Below are positions 23,349 to 34,641 of a stretch of 64,000 nucleotides of DNA, in pieces. The DNA is from Lactarius indigo (taxonomy: Eukaryota; Basidiomycota; Agaricomycetes; Russulales; Russulaceae): positions 2,046,001-2,110,000 of the forward strand of contig JAFKAC010000003.1 in NCBI GenBank assembly GCA_025766275.1. The letters are read 5' to 3'. Numbering within the stretch: position 1 is the stretch's first letter; every line of letters starts with the position of its first letter. A model generated the notes under the pieces. That model saw nothing but the letters and a program-made list of their open reading frames with translations. It was not told the DNA's origin and did not search any database. The translations under genes and the position numbers were made by a program.

Positions 23349-25448
23349 CTATGTACTGGCACCAGGCGCATTCTTCCTCCGAATATCCTTCCTCCTTTGT
23401 TCTAGCCTGGCATTCTATCGGAACCATTTAGATTAGTCTCTTTCGACAGAACGTAGTTTCCACTTACCTCAGTTTGACGTTTTCGTTCACTATACTTGAT
23501 CTTTTCGTACAACTTGCGTTGCTTGTTGCTCAACAACATTTTGTTCATGTCTTCTATCCCGCTACTCGTTCCCTGCTTTGGCTCCGTCTTCTTCTGTGAC
23601 TTGGCGAGTTTTTTCTCGAATGTACCGTAGTCCATCCCTGCTACTTCAGCTTGGAGTTCCGCGACTCGTAGAGCGGAGGGGTCAGAATGAGCAGTCTCCA
23701 TCGCGACTGTTAGTGTCTCGTCTATATGATGCTCAGTCTCAGTCTCGCCTCCGCTCGGTTGTTCCTCTTCCGTAATTTCGTTCTCTTCTCCCGTGGCTTC
23801 TCCCGTGGCATCCATCGCAGCATCTTCGGTAATACCGGCCCGCGGGTCATAGGCGCCTTGGCGGTCACCGAAGGGGCTGAGGTGGGGAGGTAGAGTCTTA
23901 CCCTGCAAGTAGGGCTCTTCCAGTAAAACTTTTCCAGCGTTGATACAGTCCACAATCCACTGTGGCTGAACGTACTTTCGCAGTCTCCTACGGTCTGAAT
24001 TGGCGTCCGTCTCGTTGACTCGTTGAATCAATGGTCGGTCGATGATAACATGGGTAATCGAGTCGTCTGTCTCATCGAAAGGGGACCCGCTCCCGGTTGT
24101 GCTAGACCAACCGATCTGGCCACCAAAACAGCGCACAACGAACTCGAAGATGGGCCGGGACGTTTCTCGTGACAAGAAAAAGGTGTATGGCGCGAAAAGT
24201 TTTGCCACATGCGACTGCGGATTAGATGATATCGTATGGAGGGTGGGAAGGTTGGTTGCGTCCTCTGGATTTGATGCCGAGGGTTTCAGAACAAACTCCT
24301 CGTCTTGTTCTTCCGTGTCGACACTGTGCAAGAGAGCGTCACTCTCAGACTCCTCCGAAACACCAGATGCCGCGAGAGCCTTGATCGTCTTCCGAACAGC
24401 CTTACTGGTGATCTTGCTGTTGCTCTGCCCAACAGCTCCCTGTGGTTGCATGGAAGGTACCTTGTCGCGGTTGCTTCCTTCAAGGACGAACGCATCAATA
24501 CCTGCCCCGGACTCCTGCTTATTCAGATCCAAAGGAGGAGGATATGCTAGGCCGATGTCTGTGTACAACTTGAAGAAAACGAATCCAAGTAGTGTTTGAT
24601 AGAGCTCTAAAAAAGTGAGCATCACTCGGACGTCGACGTCCGAGGGTATCTGTGTGCATGTTACTCAATGGACACGAGAAATTAATGAATGCGACCAACG
24701 TTTTGGGTGAATTGGTAAGGAATGAGCCAAGTAACCTGTTGGTCCATGACCTCCGCTTGATAGTAAACGCCCTTGATCGAAAGGAACACCTTTCGGAGAG
24801 AGTGGGTGCGCATGACGTACAGCTGCCATTCGGCAGCCAGACGAGAGCAATTTTCTACTAGGGAAGCAGAAATGCGGTCGTTGGAAGGTAGGGAGGCGAA
24901 AAGAAAGATCATGCACAATGCATCATCGATGTCACGAACGGCATCAGTAAAGGTGGGATACCTGCGAAAAAGTAATAACGCTTGTGGGTGTTTAGACATA
25001 GCTAGAACACTGAGTCTCACCTTTCCTTGATAATGTGGTCTAGACGATAAACGGGCTTATTGTCTTCGAGACTTTTCGCGCTACTCCACTCCCCCCTTCC
25101 TAACGCGCGCGCAAGCTTCTTAGCAAAAGCCTTGTGCTCTCGTAGTTTTTTGAGGACGGGTTCGTGCGCAAGGTACGCGATGTCCTTCGCGTAGTAGAAG
25201 GATGTCGGTGCAGAAGAACCCTTGTTGGCACGCTTCCTGTTACGAGGTTCACGGGGGAAAACACCTGAGAGCGTGCATTGGCCTCAATCGTGTAGGGATG
25301 AGCGTGATAAGCGAAATACCGGCGCACCTTTTAGTATACAAAGCCGACGAAAATCAGCGAGAGAGCATTGGAGCTTTTTGATCGCCATGGATCGTGTAAC
25401 GTAGGCTTTTGCGGCCCCCGCTTTTCCCTTTTGTCGCAGACGCCCCAT
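23349..25448 (-). CDS. NOP7: Pescadillo homologue, ribosome biogenesis factor
   Basis: Nucleolar protein of the PeBoW complex (Nop7-Erb1-Ytm1) needed for 27S pre-rRNA processing and 60S assembly. ATG 25448 begins [20 protein letters not shown], the typical N-terminus, followed by [18 protein letters not shown] and, after introns, the pescadillo N domain ([40 protein letters not shown]). The BRCT domain lies near 24230-23900 ([20 protein letters not shown] through [20 protein letters not shown]). An acidic stretch ([20 protein letters not shown]) and a basic C-terminal coiled coil ([20 protein letters not shown]) follow. A last intron after ERKRQTE joins [15 protein letters not shown], with the stop TAG at 23349-23351. 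The 3' end is 80 bp from the ATG of the Sec7-PH gene on the same strand. Confidence 0.95.
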
Positions 25449-25578
25449 GTTGAAAATCGGGGGAGTAAAGTAACTTAGTAGTAGATCGAGTGAGCTCGCG
25501 CGCTCTGGCCGAGATGATTTCGCGGTCCGCCTCAGCATCGACATAACTTGCGCCGTTCTCACTCTTACTTCAACCACG
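25449..25578. promoter_or_regulatory. Probable bidirectional promoter (NOP7 / SMD2)
   Basis: 130 bp separate the divergent start codons of NOP7 (25448) and SMD2 (25579). No TATA box is obvious. Co-expression of a ribosome-assembly and a splicing gene from one promoter would be natural but is inferred from spacing only. Confidence 0.45.
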
Positions 25579-26172
25579 ATGAGGTGATTTCCCTCCTTCT
25601 ACGTTATTTGATTATGGACACTCACTCCACCGTAGTCAATATGTTCACGTTCCCAAGTCCGAACTAGATGAGGCGCAGCTACGCCAGCTAGAAGAGCACG
25701 AAATCAGCCAGGGACCTTTGTCTGTCCTTCAGCAAGCAGTGAGGAACCACACGCAGGTCCTCATTGCGCTGCGGAACAACAAAAAGCTACTGGCGCGGGT
25801 GAAGGCCTTCGATAGGCATAGCAACATGGTTCGTTCCTTTGTGTCTGTCCTTTTCAACAATTAAGTCATTGTACTAGGTCTTGGAGAACGTGAAGGAGGT
25901 AAGCAGAATCAACTCTTAAAACAATCACCTCGGATAGCATTTCCCTCAGATGTGGACGGAGATCCCGAAAGGCAAGGGGAAAAAACCTGTCAACAAAGAC
26001 CGATTCATCAGCAAGATGTTTTTACGGTAAGTCTGAATATTCTGACCACCCGATATCTGCTCACTCCGTCCAGGGGCGACTCTGTAATCCTAGGTATCGT
26101 TCCCGTCTCTTCTCATCGTTGACAGCTCTGGCTAAGCTGGGCGTTTCTGCAGTCCTGCGCAATCAGGCATAA
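25579..26172 (+). CDS. SMD2: Small nuclear ribonucleoprotein Sm D2
   Basis: Sm-ring core protein of spliceosomal U1, U2, U4 and U5 snRNPs. Six exons are needed: 25579-25583 (ATGAG), 25636-25828, 25878-25898 (21 nt, VLENVKE), 25950-26026, 26074-26093 (20 nt) and 26153-26172 (20 nt). They total 336 nt, or 111 residues plus stop, the usual SmD2 length. Sm1 motif: [20 protein letters not shown] with HSNMVLENVKEMW. Sm2 motif: [20 protein letters not shown], which appears only if the last intron ends at the tctgcag acceptor (26151-26152). All splice sites are GT-AG. Every conserved residue I would expect is present. It is head-to-head with NOP7. The extreme fragmentation is unusual for so short a gene. 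Confidence 0.96.
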
Positions 26173-26304
26173 CTGCACAACCTTGTACACGTGTCATACT
26201 CTCGCGAAGAATATATACAGCATACATTGAATCATTAGTACTACCTGTTTCTCTCCAGGGGGCATCGTATCAGTACAATGAAATGACTTTACGGATCCCT
26301 CGAG

Positions 26305-29300
26305 CTACCTTCTTGTCAAGCTCGTCTCTTCTTGTTCGATGGCTTTCATAGCCCCAAACACCTCCCCCAACGCAATCCACCCATAACTATGGGCCCCAAA
26401 CCTATCTTTGAGGTGCCGTGATACCTTCCAGGCTGCCCACGCAGTGGACAACCACTCGTATTGAGATGTCTCGTCGCCGCCCTGCAGCTCCTCCTGAATG
26501 GACTTTACGAGATAACTCGTTTGCTCCCGCAGCTGAGCAATCGCATCCCTCCTCCTACGCCTTTGAGAGCATTTTGCCACTATTGTGCCGACTACTGCTT
26601 CCTCTTCGCTCAGCATGGCTGTTTTGTGACGCTGGATCACATTACAAGCGCATATGCCTTGCAATTCGATCGAGTACCGGCCCAAAGAGTCGATGGCGAG
26701 CTCTACGTACTGGCTGTGAGGGTCGACACTGATAAACCCTGCGACACGGTTCTTGACTGCCGATTCCAAAGCGTCGTCGCGGCGATCCCCTATGCAGAGG
26801 GCCGCAAAGACGTCATCCAAGTCCGGTTCAGATGCGTCCTCTCGAACGTGCTGCCTTTGCCGGCGCATAGCAGGGTTTTGTACTCGCACCTCAGGCAGGT
26901 CGATGTCTCTGAAGAGCTTTCCAATAGCCTTCTGACTTTGATAAAAGTTTATTGAGTCATCCAGGTTGACCGTCTCAGGCGCGTGCCAGTCTGGTTTATG
27001 GTCAGATCTTGGTTTAGGCACCGTGTTGGGTGCCACCGGTGTGCCGCTTTTGGGATAGTCGACTGCGTCACTGTGAATCTGGCATAGTTTTCGGCAGTCT
27101 TCGTGGAAGATGTCGTGGAGGTCAGCTATCAGCATCCAGTTGATTGCCACCATGCCTAGGATCTGTTGAGATCGATTAATGAGGATCATGAAAAGAATCC
27201 ATACGACGAAACTCACATCGCTGCTGATATAATCTACGACGAAATCCGCCACATCGTCCATCGTACTCGGCCGATCGAGTGATTTTCTCGGCGCCGGGTC
27301 GTATGCGCCAGGGGGAAAATTTTGCGGAGGGTGGAGGTCCTTTAAAAATGTAACATTGTAGGTATCTCCATCTAAGTCACCGCCACCAAGGTATGACGGT
27401 AGCGGTCTGGAGCCTACAACAAGCGTGGTAAGCGAGCGATCGGTAAGTAGGTCTCAGGGGAGATCGCTAACTTACCGTTCACAGAAAATACGATGGTGTT
27501 CATGAGTGACTCCTTCTCAAAAGGCGATCCAGAAGGTGGTCTTCCAATTGCATGTACCACTTGTACGTCACCAGGGTGGATGACTGGGGACCTTGAAACA
27601 AGCACGGGGCCTTCAAGGTAACGAATCGAATTGGTCTCTGGTACGCTGACACAAGCAAAGACTTCTCCTTCTTGCAGATAGCGATGGACATCGGCGACGC
27701 CGACCAACGTATACCCATCACGGACGGGGATTCGGGCATGGTGCTTCAAGTCCCGTAGAATGTGATGAATGGCGAAGGTAAGCATCTGGTCATAGAAGTC
27801 GCCCAAGTCGGCAGGAGACAAGTCAAGCTTTGCAAGATTGAGCAAGGTCGACGACAGACGATAGGAAGTAGCTAGACCGAACTGGTCAAGAGTGTCGGCG
27901 GCGCACTCCAACGATGTTGCAGCTTTATTGACATCCTGAACTGCTGCATCCTGCAGTTTCTTGAATACGTCGTACTTGATACCTAGGCCTTCGAGTAGCA
28001 TGATCAGCGGGCGGTTCAAGTAGTACTTGCTTGGCCGAACGAAGGCCTGGGCGATCTCCACGTCCGTACTGTGCGGTGCTTCGAACTTGACCATTGATCG
28101 CCGAAGTACCACGACGTCCCCCAGTAATCGGTGATCCACGCTCAACATACCCTTTGCCCCTACGACACGAACCTGAAAAGCCCGAGGATACGTTATGGCC
28201 CTGCGTGTTGAACGAGAACCCCTCTTCTGGAGGGCTTTCCATATCTTCCGAGCAAGTGATTTGGAAATGGTGCCGACACCGTCCGTAAAGCAGTATTTAC
28301 CCATCGTAATATCACCGATGACTAGAATTTCTTCGGCCGGAACGGTGATAGACGAGTCCGTTGTCGTAAATGCTTGTGATATCCTCGCCCCGTATCGCGC
28401 CGGGCAGTAAATCAATTGCTCGTCGTAGTCGAGTCCATCGAACTTGCCTAGTCGCTCAATGATGGTGGCGGCGGTAATCTTGTCACCTTTATTATCGGTG
28501 AAGTCGCTCACAAACCATACGGTGTGAGATTTAAGTGCCGATTGTGAATAGGCTAGGAACTTGAACGACCGGCCGGCAATGGTGATGCCGCTTCGTAAAA
28601 CGGGGGAAACCCAGTCATTTACGAATGCTGGTCCATCGACTTCGCGGTCATGCTGATACCGTAAATCGTTCTCCTCCACAAAGCTGACGCGAACAAAGGA
28701 GTCGATATTGTCCGCGTACGTGCGGATAACTCGATTGGACCGCTCCGGGAGTGGTCCTTCGAGCTTCATCGAGGTGGGGGAGACGGAAACGTGATAGCAA
28801 TGAAAAGCACCGTCCTTCGGCTCCCATGGATGGCGTTCGGGTGACCAGGAAAAGTCATTTGCGAGGACTTGGACACCCGTTTTGAATTCTTCTTGGTAAT
28901 TGCCCAAGTTCCCGAACTCTGCGGCAGCGATCACAGAACGTAAGAAGCGGGCCGTGTAATTGGTTCCCTTGCGAAGCACCATATTGTCAACAATGTTTTG
29001 GATGGACAGTAATTCTTTTGCATCTGCGAAGCGCCCTCGAAGTAGGGCCTCGAGTTGGAAGGCGACAGACCATCCGAGCTTGCTTACCCAGCGACTATAT
29101 TGCTCCAGTCTGGTCTCCGAGAAGAGATTTAAGGGTTCTGCACGATGAGCGAAGTCTTTTGGTGCAGGGAGACGCGCGATCTTGCAGAGTTCTCTGAACA
29201 CCTTCAAATCTGAGGCCTCGCGACAAACGAGGCGAATGGCCAGAGTTGCGTATGGCAATACGCGGGTGAGATTTGAATCGTCGGGATAAAGCGTTAGCAA

Positions 29301-30023
29301 TCGCCGGCGCTTTACGGGAGTAGTTGGGCGACGGCCTAGGATTGTTTGAAGCAGGACTTGGCTGGAATCCTCGATGTCAAAGGTAGGGGGAGATAATAGG
29401 GAGAGAAAAATGGCCTTGTCCCTATGACCAGTGGCGGACCAACTGATTTGTGACCAGGGGACCGCAACAGAGCGAATAATGTCCTGTTGATCAAAGAGTT
29501 TTATCCGCAGTTCCCTCCTCGTGTCACTGAAGGACAAATGGCAAGCCTCTTGAAAAAGCTTCTCCCACTCAACGGAGAGGACACCACTTCGCGTCTCCCA
29601 CCCCAGCTGAAGGGTATGTATCCCCACCGTATTCTTTTGGAAAGACTCCTTAGTAGCCTCTCGAAGCTGAAGGACATGTGGTGGCACGTAGGGATCACGA
29701 CGGACCCTCTCTATATCAACGGGCATAGGTTCACCCTTGCTTGGTAGGAGTTTTACCCTTCTCCCTGCAATTGATAAAGAAGAAACGGTTCCGAAATCTC
29801 TGAGTAGAGCTTGACCAAGTTCTTTATAAGGTACAGTCACGGTTCCGCAGCCCCTGTGGTTCCGACCCGGTTGGTTCTTCAGTGGCGGGAAAAGATGGAC
29901 AGAGAAATTCCACGGTTGCCGCGACTGAGGAAGGTATCTAGGGCTGTGGAGTATCGTCGCAAAAGCGCGTTCGAAATCCCCAAGAGTGGCTTGATACGAT
30001 AAATCATGGAAAAAGAGCTCCAT
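26305..30023 (-). CDS. RNA-dependent RNA polymerase (RNA silencing type)
   Basis: Cellular RdRP of the eukaryotic silencing family (QDE-1/Rdp1 class), making double-stranded RNA for Dicer. Three exons: 30023-27476, 27413-27217 and 27162-26305; introns 27414-27475 and 27163-27216; 1,200 residues. The start at 30023 (MELFFHDLSYQATLGDFERA) matches basidiomycete relatives better than the upstream in-frame Met at 30185. The catalytic triple-Asp motif is created by the first splice: LPSYLGGGDLDGDTYNVTF, Asp862, Asp864 and Asp866. Other family landmarks are FTDGVGTISKSLARKIW, AFQVRVVGAKGMLSVDH, and CVSVPETNSIRYLEGPVLVS leading to SRSPVIHPGDVQVVHAIG. The C-terminal exon has WMLIADLHDIFHEDCRKLCQ. No lesion was seen. 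The family often has several paralogues per genome, so I give no symbol. Confidence 0.94.
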
Positions 30024-30782
30024 CTTACGAAGGAGGTTCAGTTTGGGGTGGGTAGGAGTCAAATGAACAACGAACAGGACGAAAGTAGGACGGACCCAAG
30101 GAAAAGGATCCCAGGAAGTATGGACGATTATAAGGCAGCTGCCGCAGCTCTCGGCCATACCAAAACTGGATGGTCCAGGGACCACGAGGCAGATAACGGC
30201 GCTGCCGCAGTTCGATGGGCCGAAACGACGTGCTCTACAAGTTGAGGGCGTGGGGATCCGTAGTCACGATCCGCAGTCATAGTTAAGGTTGATTGATTGG
30301 TATAGAGGACAGTATGTAGTAGGGTGTCGTTATCATGATCGAGAATAGGATTGTGTACGACGATAAGGAAGAACCAGTCCGAGTTCCCGACGGCCAGCCC
30401 TCAACTTGTCCTCCACGAGGTCCTGAGAAGAAGGCGGGTGAGAGAGATAGGGTGGGGTGCTTGGATGAGTACGCACGAGATCAGTAATGTGCTTGTTCCT
30501 TTCGAATTCGGCCCTGATCCAGGAGATGGTCTCTTTTCGGGCTCCGGGGTCGGGGATGACTGTATAGGTTGTATATTTGGACGTGAAAGTGAAATTATAG
30601 AATTAAAAAAGCACCTCTGGAAGCACGAATGGCGAGACGGTATAAATTGAAGACGTTTTGCTTTTGGATGAAGTGACGAAGAGGTGCTATTGGCAACATT
30701 TCAAGGCCCGCTTGGGCGCTCGCTAGCCGGTAAGCTCACTTGTTCTTTTCCTTTCCTCAGCCCGGTCTACCTTACCACGACC
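30024..30782. promoter_or_regulatory. Divergent intergenic region (RdRP / 4E-T-like)
   Basis: 759 bp between divergent start codons. The part next to the RdRP is still open in the RdRP frame (to 30185), so an upstream start cannot be excluded. Elsewhere no coding signal, RNA gene or repeat is visible. It presumably carries both promoters. Confidence 0.5.
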
Positions 30783-33700
30783 ATGTCCTCTAATTCAACG
30801 CAAACTTCACTAGATACCGACTCTCCAGAGTCCGACGACATCCTCACGCCTTTTGTCTCGTACACTCAGTCCCAGATTCTCTGGCTTTACAAGTCCCCAC
30901 TTGTCTCCCCACCCAATGGAATGCCCCCCTTGAAAGACTGGTTCGGGTATGCACCTTCTTTTATGTATTCTTCGATCCCCGAAACATGTTATGCGTTAGG
31001 GATTGGAATGAACAAAACTCTTCAAAAAAGGATTCTGACACTTCCACTACCACCTCAGGAGCGAGGGACAAACGGTGGGCTCAACTTGAGCGTGGTCTCC
31101 ACTCCCATCCTTCTCACCATTCATCTTAGCTTCCGTCGTGATCAAGAAGATGCTGGTACAGTCCTCATGACTGTTCTCCATGTTCACCCGTTCACTTACC
31201 ACTGTCAGCGGATCTTCCCCCGCGCGCAACCTTCCGCTCAACGCTCTCACAACCTTCGCAAATGGGAAACTTCAAGCACCAGTCCATTCGCACCAGTGAG
31301 CGCGAGAGAGATAAAGATGCGGACCGAGATAGAGAACGTGACCTCCGGGATAAGGAGGGCCAGGAGCGACTTCGCAATGTGAGTCCATCATTTTACTGTC
31401 GCTCCCCATCTAACTCAAGCTGTAGCTTTCTGATAAGTATGACCGGGATCGCCTTTCTTCCCCTGCAGGCGGCACTGCTCTGCGAACTAGAGAGCGGGAT
31501 TCCGCCCCCCATTTAGCAGGCGGCACCAGTCGTCTCCCTTCCCAGAATAGCCTCGGCTCAGGCACGACGCGTCGAACCGACGGAAGAGACTCTTCTAGAA
31601 GAAAAGCCGGTGAGTCGAGCGAGGACTGGAGAAGAGGTAAGTTGCATTCCCATTTAACTCAAGCACGTGAGCCTCATGTCTACATGCAGGTCGTGAAGAA
31701 CGTAAGTCTAAGCTTCATTCGATACATGTCACTTTGTATAACCTGTCACTCACCATCACGTCATGTAGGCTCTGATGGTTTACGCCGTGACCGCGAAGAC
31801 CGCGAACGTCCACGATCTCGAGTGCGAGACTCGTCAAGGCAACGACGTGACCCATCACCCTCGCGACGGGACCGAGAGTCGGAAAGGGATCGTGACAGAG
31901 ACCGAGACGAGCATCGAAGAAGAGACGATCGTAGGGACGATCACATTCGGCGCGACCGAGACGTCGAGCGTGATACCAATGACGACCACCGGCGCTGGAG
32001 GGATGACGGTAAACGCGATGAGCGCATAGCGGCACGACGCGAACTCCGGGACAAAGAACATAGGGAACGGGAGCGCGAACGTGAAAAGGAGCGTGGTTCT
32101 CGTGCCGGTGAGCGTGACTCGAATTTGGATTCGGAGCGTCCGCGCGATCGAGAACGCGACCGCTGGGCCTTGGACGAACGCGAGTCTAAGCGAACCAACG
32201 GACGCGACAGGCGTAGGCACAGTCGAGACGAGGATCGAGACGGCAAAGACCGCGACGAGCGCAAGGACCCAAGGGTCCGAACCGAGGAGAAGGAGCCTGC
32301 TTGGATGGACACTTACATACCCAGCGACTCTGGAGCTGGCATTCTTGGTGGCAAGGCCGAGAACGGTGAACTGGATGGTATCCAGGCCTGGAAGTTGGGT
32401 ATGAAGGAGAAGGAGCGCAAGGAACGAGAATCTGAAGCGTTAAGATCAAATAGCGACATCGAATGTCCCGGAAGTGCCAAGGCGACCGAGATGCCAGCCA
32501 CACCACCTACTGAGCCTCCGCTTGATGAGATACAACTCTTCAAATTGATGATCAAGCGCGAGGAGGAAAGGAATAACGCGGCCTCACTTAAGGACTCAGT
32601 GAACGATCCAGCCGTTGCGTACATTGGCCCCGGATCCGATTCTGGTGAGTGTCTTCTGTCAGGTGCCTTTCTCGTGCATTTCTTAATCGTCCAGACTCAT
32701 CCGCACAAAAACTTCCGACATCCACATCAGATACTCAACCCGCTTCAGGCTTTGCCCCCTCACCTTTGGTTGAAACTCTGGCACCGCCCACCGCTCCATC
32801 AACAAAACCTTCTACCCCGTCCACTGAGTCACCGAAACTCCTTGGATCTCGTTTTTTCCCAAATCCCTCTATGTCTGAGGGTCCAACTCCACAAAGCCAA
32901 CCGGACAGACAATCCACGTCCACCATCAAGTCACCAATTCCATCCCAGTTCAATCCCCCTGCTGGCTCTCGGCTCCTTGCTTTCGGCTCCCGGACTCCTT
33001 CCGCTGCGGCAGCGACCACTTTATCGTCCGACCAACCTTCCGCGTTTGCACTCTCCACTTCAACCTTCGACACGCCACAGTCACTTCTCCCATCTTCGAT
33101 GAACGGTTCCCGCCTGGGTCCAGACATAGACGCATTAAACACTGACACCGCAGCTCTTTCGATTGCCGCCGGGCTTCCTCCTGGCTTTTCTAATCTCGTC
33201 AATCCCAACCGCCAACCAGTGTTCTCAAGCGACGCAAGCGCGCACACTCAGTCGGAGATTCTTCGGCGACAATCTCTTGCTTCGTTTGGTGATCGTGCAA
33301 CCTACAATGCCACCTCCGACCTGACATCCTATTCCGAGTTGGGCTCTGCTAACCCTCTGGGTCCTCAATCCAACGTTCCGAATAGTCAAAGCCCATCGTT
33401 TGAGCCCAATGGCCGTGAAAGAGGTCTGGGGGGGTCTCCGTTCCCTCAACAAAAAGGCAGCCGCTTCGCAAAATTTTTTGATGGGAAATCTCGGGACCAG
33501 CCTGCCACTTCCTCCACTGAGAGCCTGGATGCCTTTTCCCACCCTCTAATCTCGTATCAAAGACAACAAAGTATCGGTGGAGGTGACTATCCCATCAACG
33601 CCGAAAATAGGACCATGGAAGATATTTTTGCGATGTTACAGAATTCCACACAGGTCGGTGATATTTTCTAGTCATCGCTCGATGCCTAATGTTCATTAGG

Positions 33701-34641
33701 GACAGCGCCTCGCCCAGGGCAGCCCTCATGCCCAACCTTCCGGGTACAACCAAGCCACTTTCCCTCAGCAACATACGCACGTCCAAGCTGCACGGCAAGC
33801 TCAGTTGGCTCCCATGTCGCGGAATCATGACATCCTATATGATAATCGTTTGGACGATCGCAACTTTGTTCCTGATGGCATGGTCCCGGGCTTGCGCTCT
33901 ACTTTTCCATCGCGACGAGAGAGCGGCATATTTCAGGACTCTCTTGACGACCTTAACGCGTTTAGTGTTCAGCAGCGTATTCAACCCCAGCGAACGGTGG
34001 ACCAGATGTACCCTGCTCCTGTCCCATCTATGTTCCCTAACCAGACCAACGTGCAGCGGAATCCGGGCCTCCCAATGCAGCAGCCGTTCCGTAATGGTAA
34101 CTCGCCCAACGCAACCCACCTCCACGTATCACCACAGCAAAGATTACCCCCTGGATTGGCGAATCTCGGAGGACGTCCTCCACACGATCCGTCTCAATTC
34201 TTGGGCTCGATTATGGGCATGCCTTCCCCCCACTTGCAAGGCGGCGGATCTGGTCAGCCTACTTATAATTTCTCTGGTTACCCAGCTGCTCCCCAACATC
34301 GCGGCCCTCCGGCACCATCCCCTAACCTCCCAAACGCGATTGAGGCTGGTCACGTGGGCCCCCTTCTGCATGCTAGTAAGCTAGATGTGCGAGCTGCCAC
34401 TCAAGCACAGCTTTCTGGGTTAAATAATGGTGGACTGAGGGCACCTAGTGTTGGGTTTCCCCAGCAGACGGCGTTCGTTCCCCATGCGGCGCTTCGGCAG
34501 CAGTCACATGTACACCAACAACCACACCCTCAAGCCATGTCTCATCTACTCCCACAACATATACAAGCCGGCGCCGGTGGTAATTCACAACCAGCTCAAG
34601 ATCTTATGACGCTTCTCATGCATGGTGCGCCGCGCGACTAA
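30783..34641 (+). CDS. 4E-T-like protein with RD/RE-rich region
   Basis: Large, largely disordered protein that I assign tentatively to the fungal relatives of eIF4E-transporter type translational regulators. ATG 30783 (MSSNSTQTSLDTDSPESD). Exon 1 has VSYTQSQILWLYKSPLVSPP, close to the Y-x4-L-phi eIF4E-binding motif but with Ile at the Leu position, and ends KDWFG; the next exon resumes DWNEQNSSKKDSD. Exons around 31262-31376, 31427-31636 and 31770-32645 encode a long Arg/Asp/Glu-rich low-complexity stretch, then the conserved block EPAWMDTYIPSDSGAGILGG, ELDGIQAWKLGMKEKERKER and DEIQLFKLMIKREEERNN. The remainder is Ser/Pro/Gln-rich and ends DLMTLLMHGAPRD at 34641. Introns near 30944-31007, 31379-31426, 31637-31768, 32645-32695 and 33655-33700 are placed approximately. 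The RD/RE region resembles those of mRNP and splicing proteins. Confidence 0.6.

Noticed and set aside
26305..27261. C-terminal RdRP exon read as a separate gene starting at 27261
   Set aside because: Splicing from 27476 to 27413 and from 27217 to 27162 links it in frame to the RdRP and supplies the catalytic motif between them.
32735..33247. Minus-strand frame of 170 codons within the 4E-T-like gene
   Set aside because: It is opposite a Ser/Pro-rich coding exon that is clearly continuous with conserved blocks on the plus strand.
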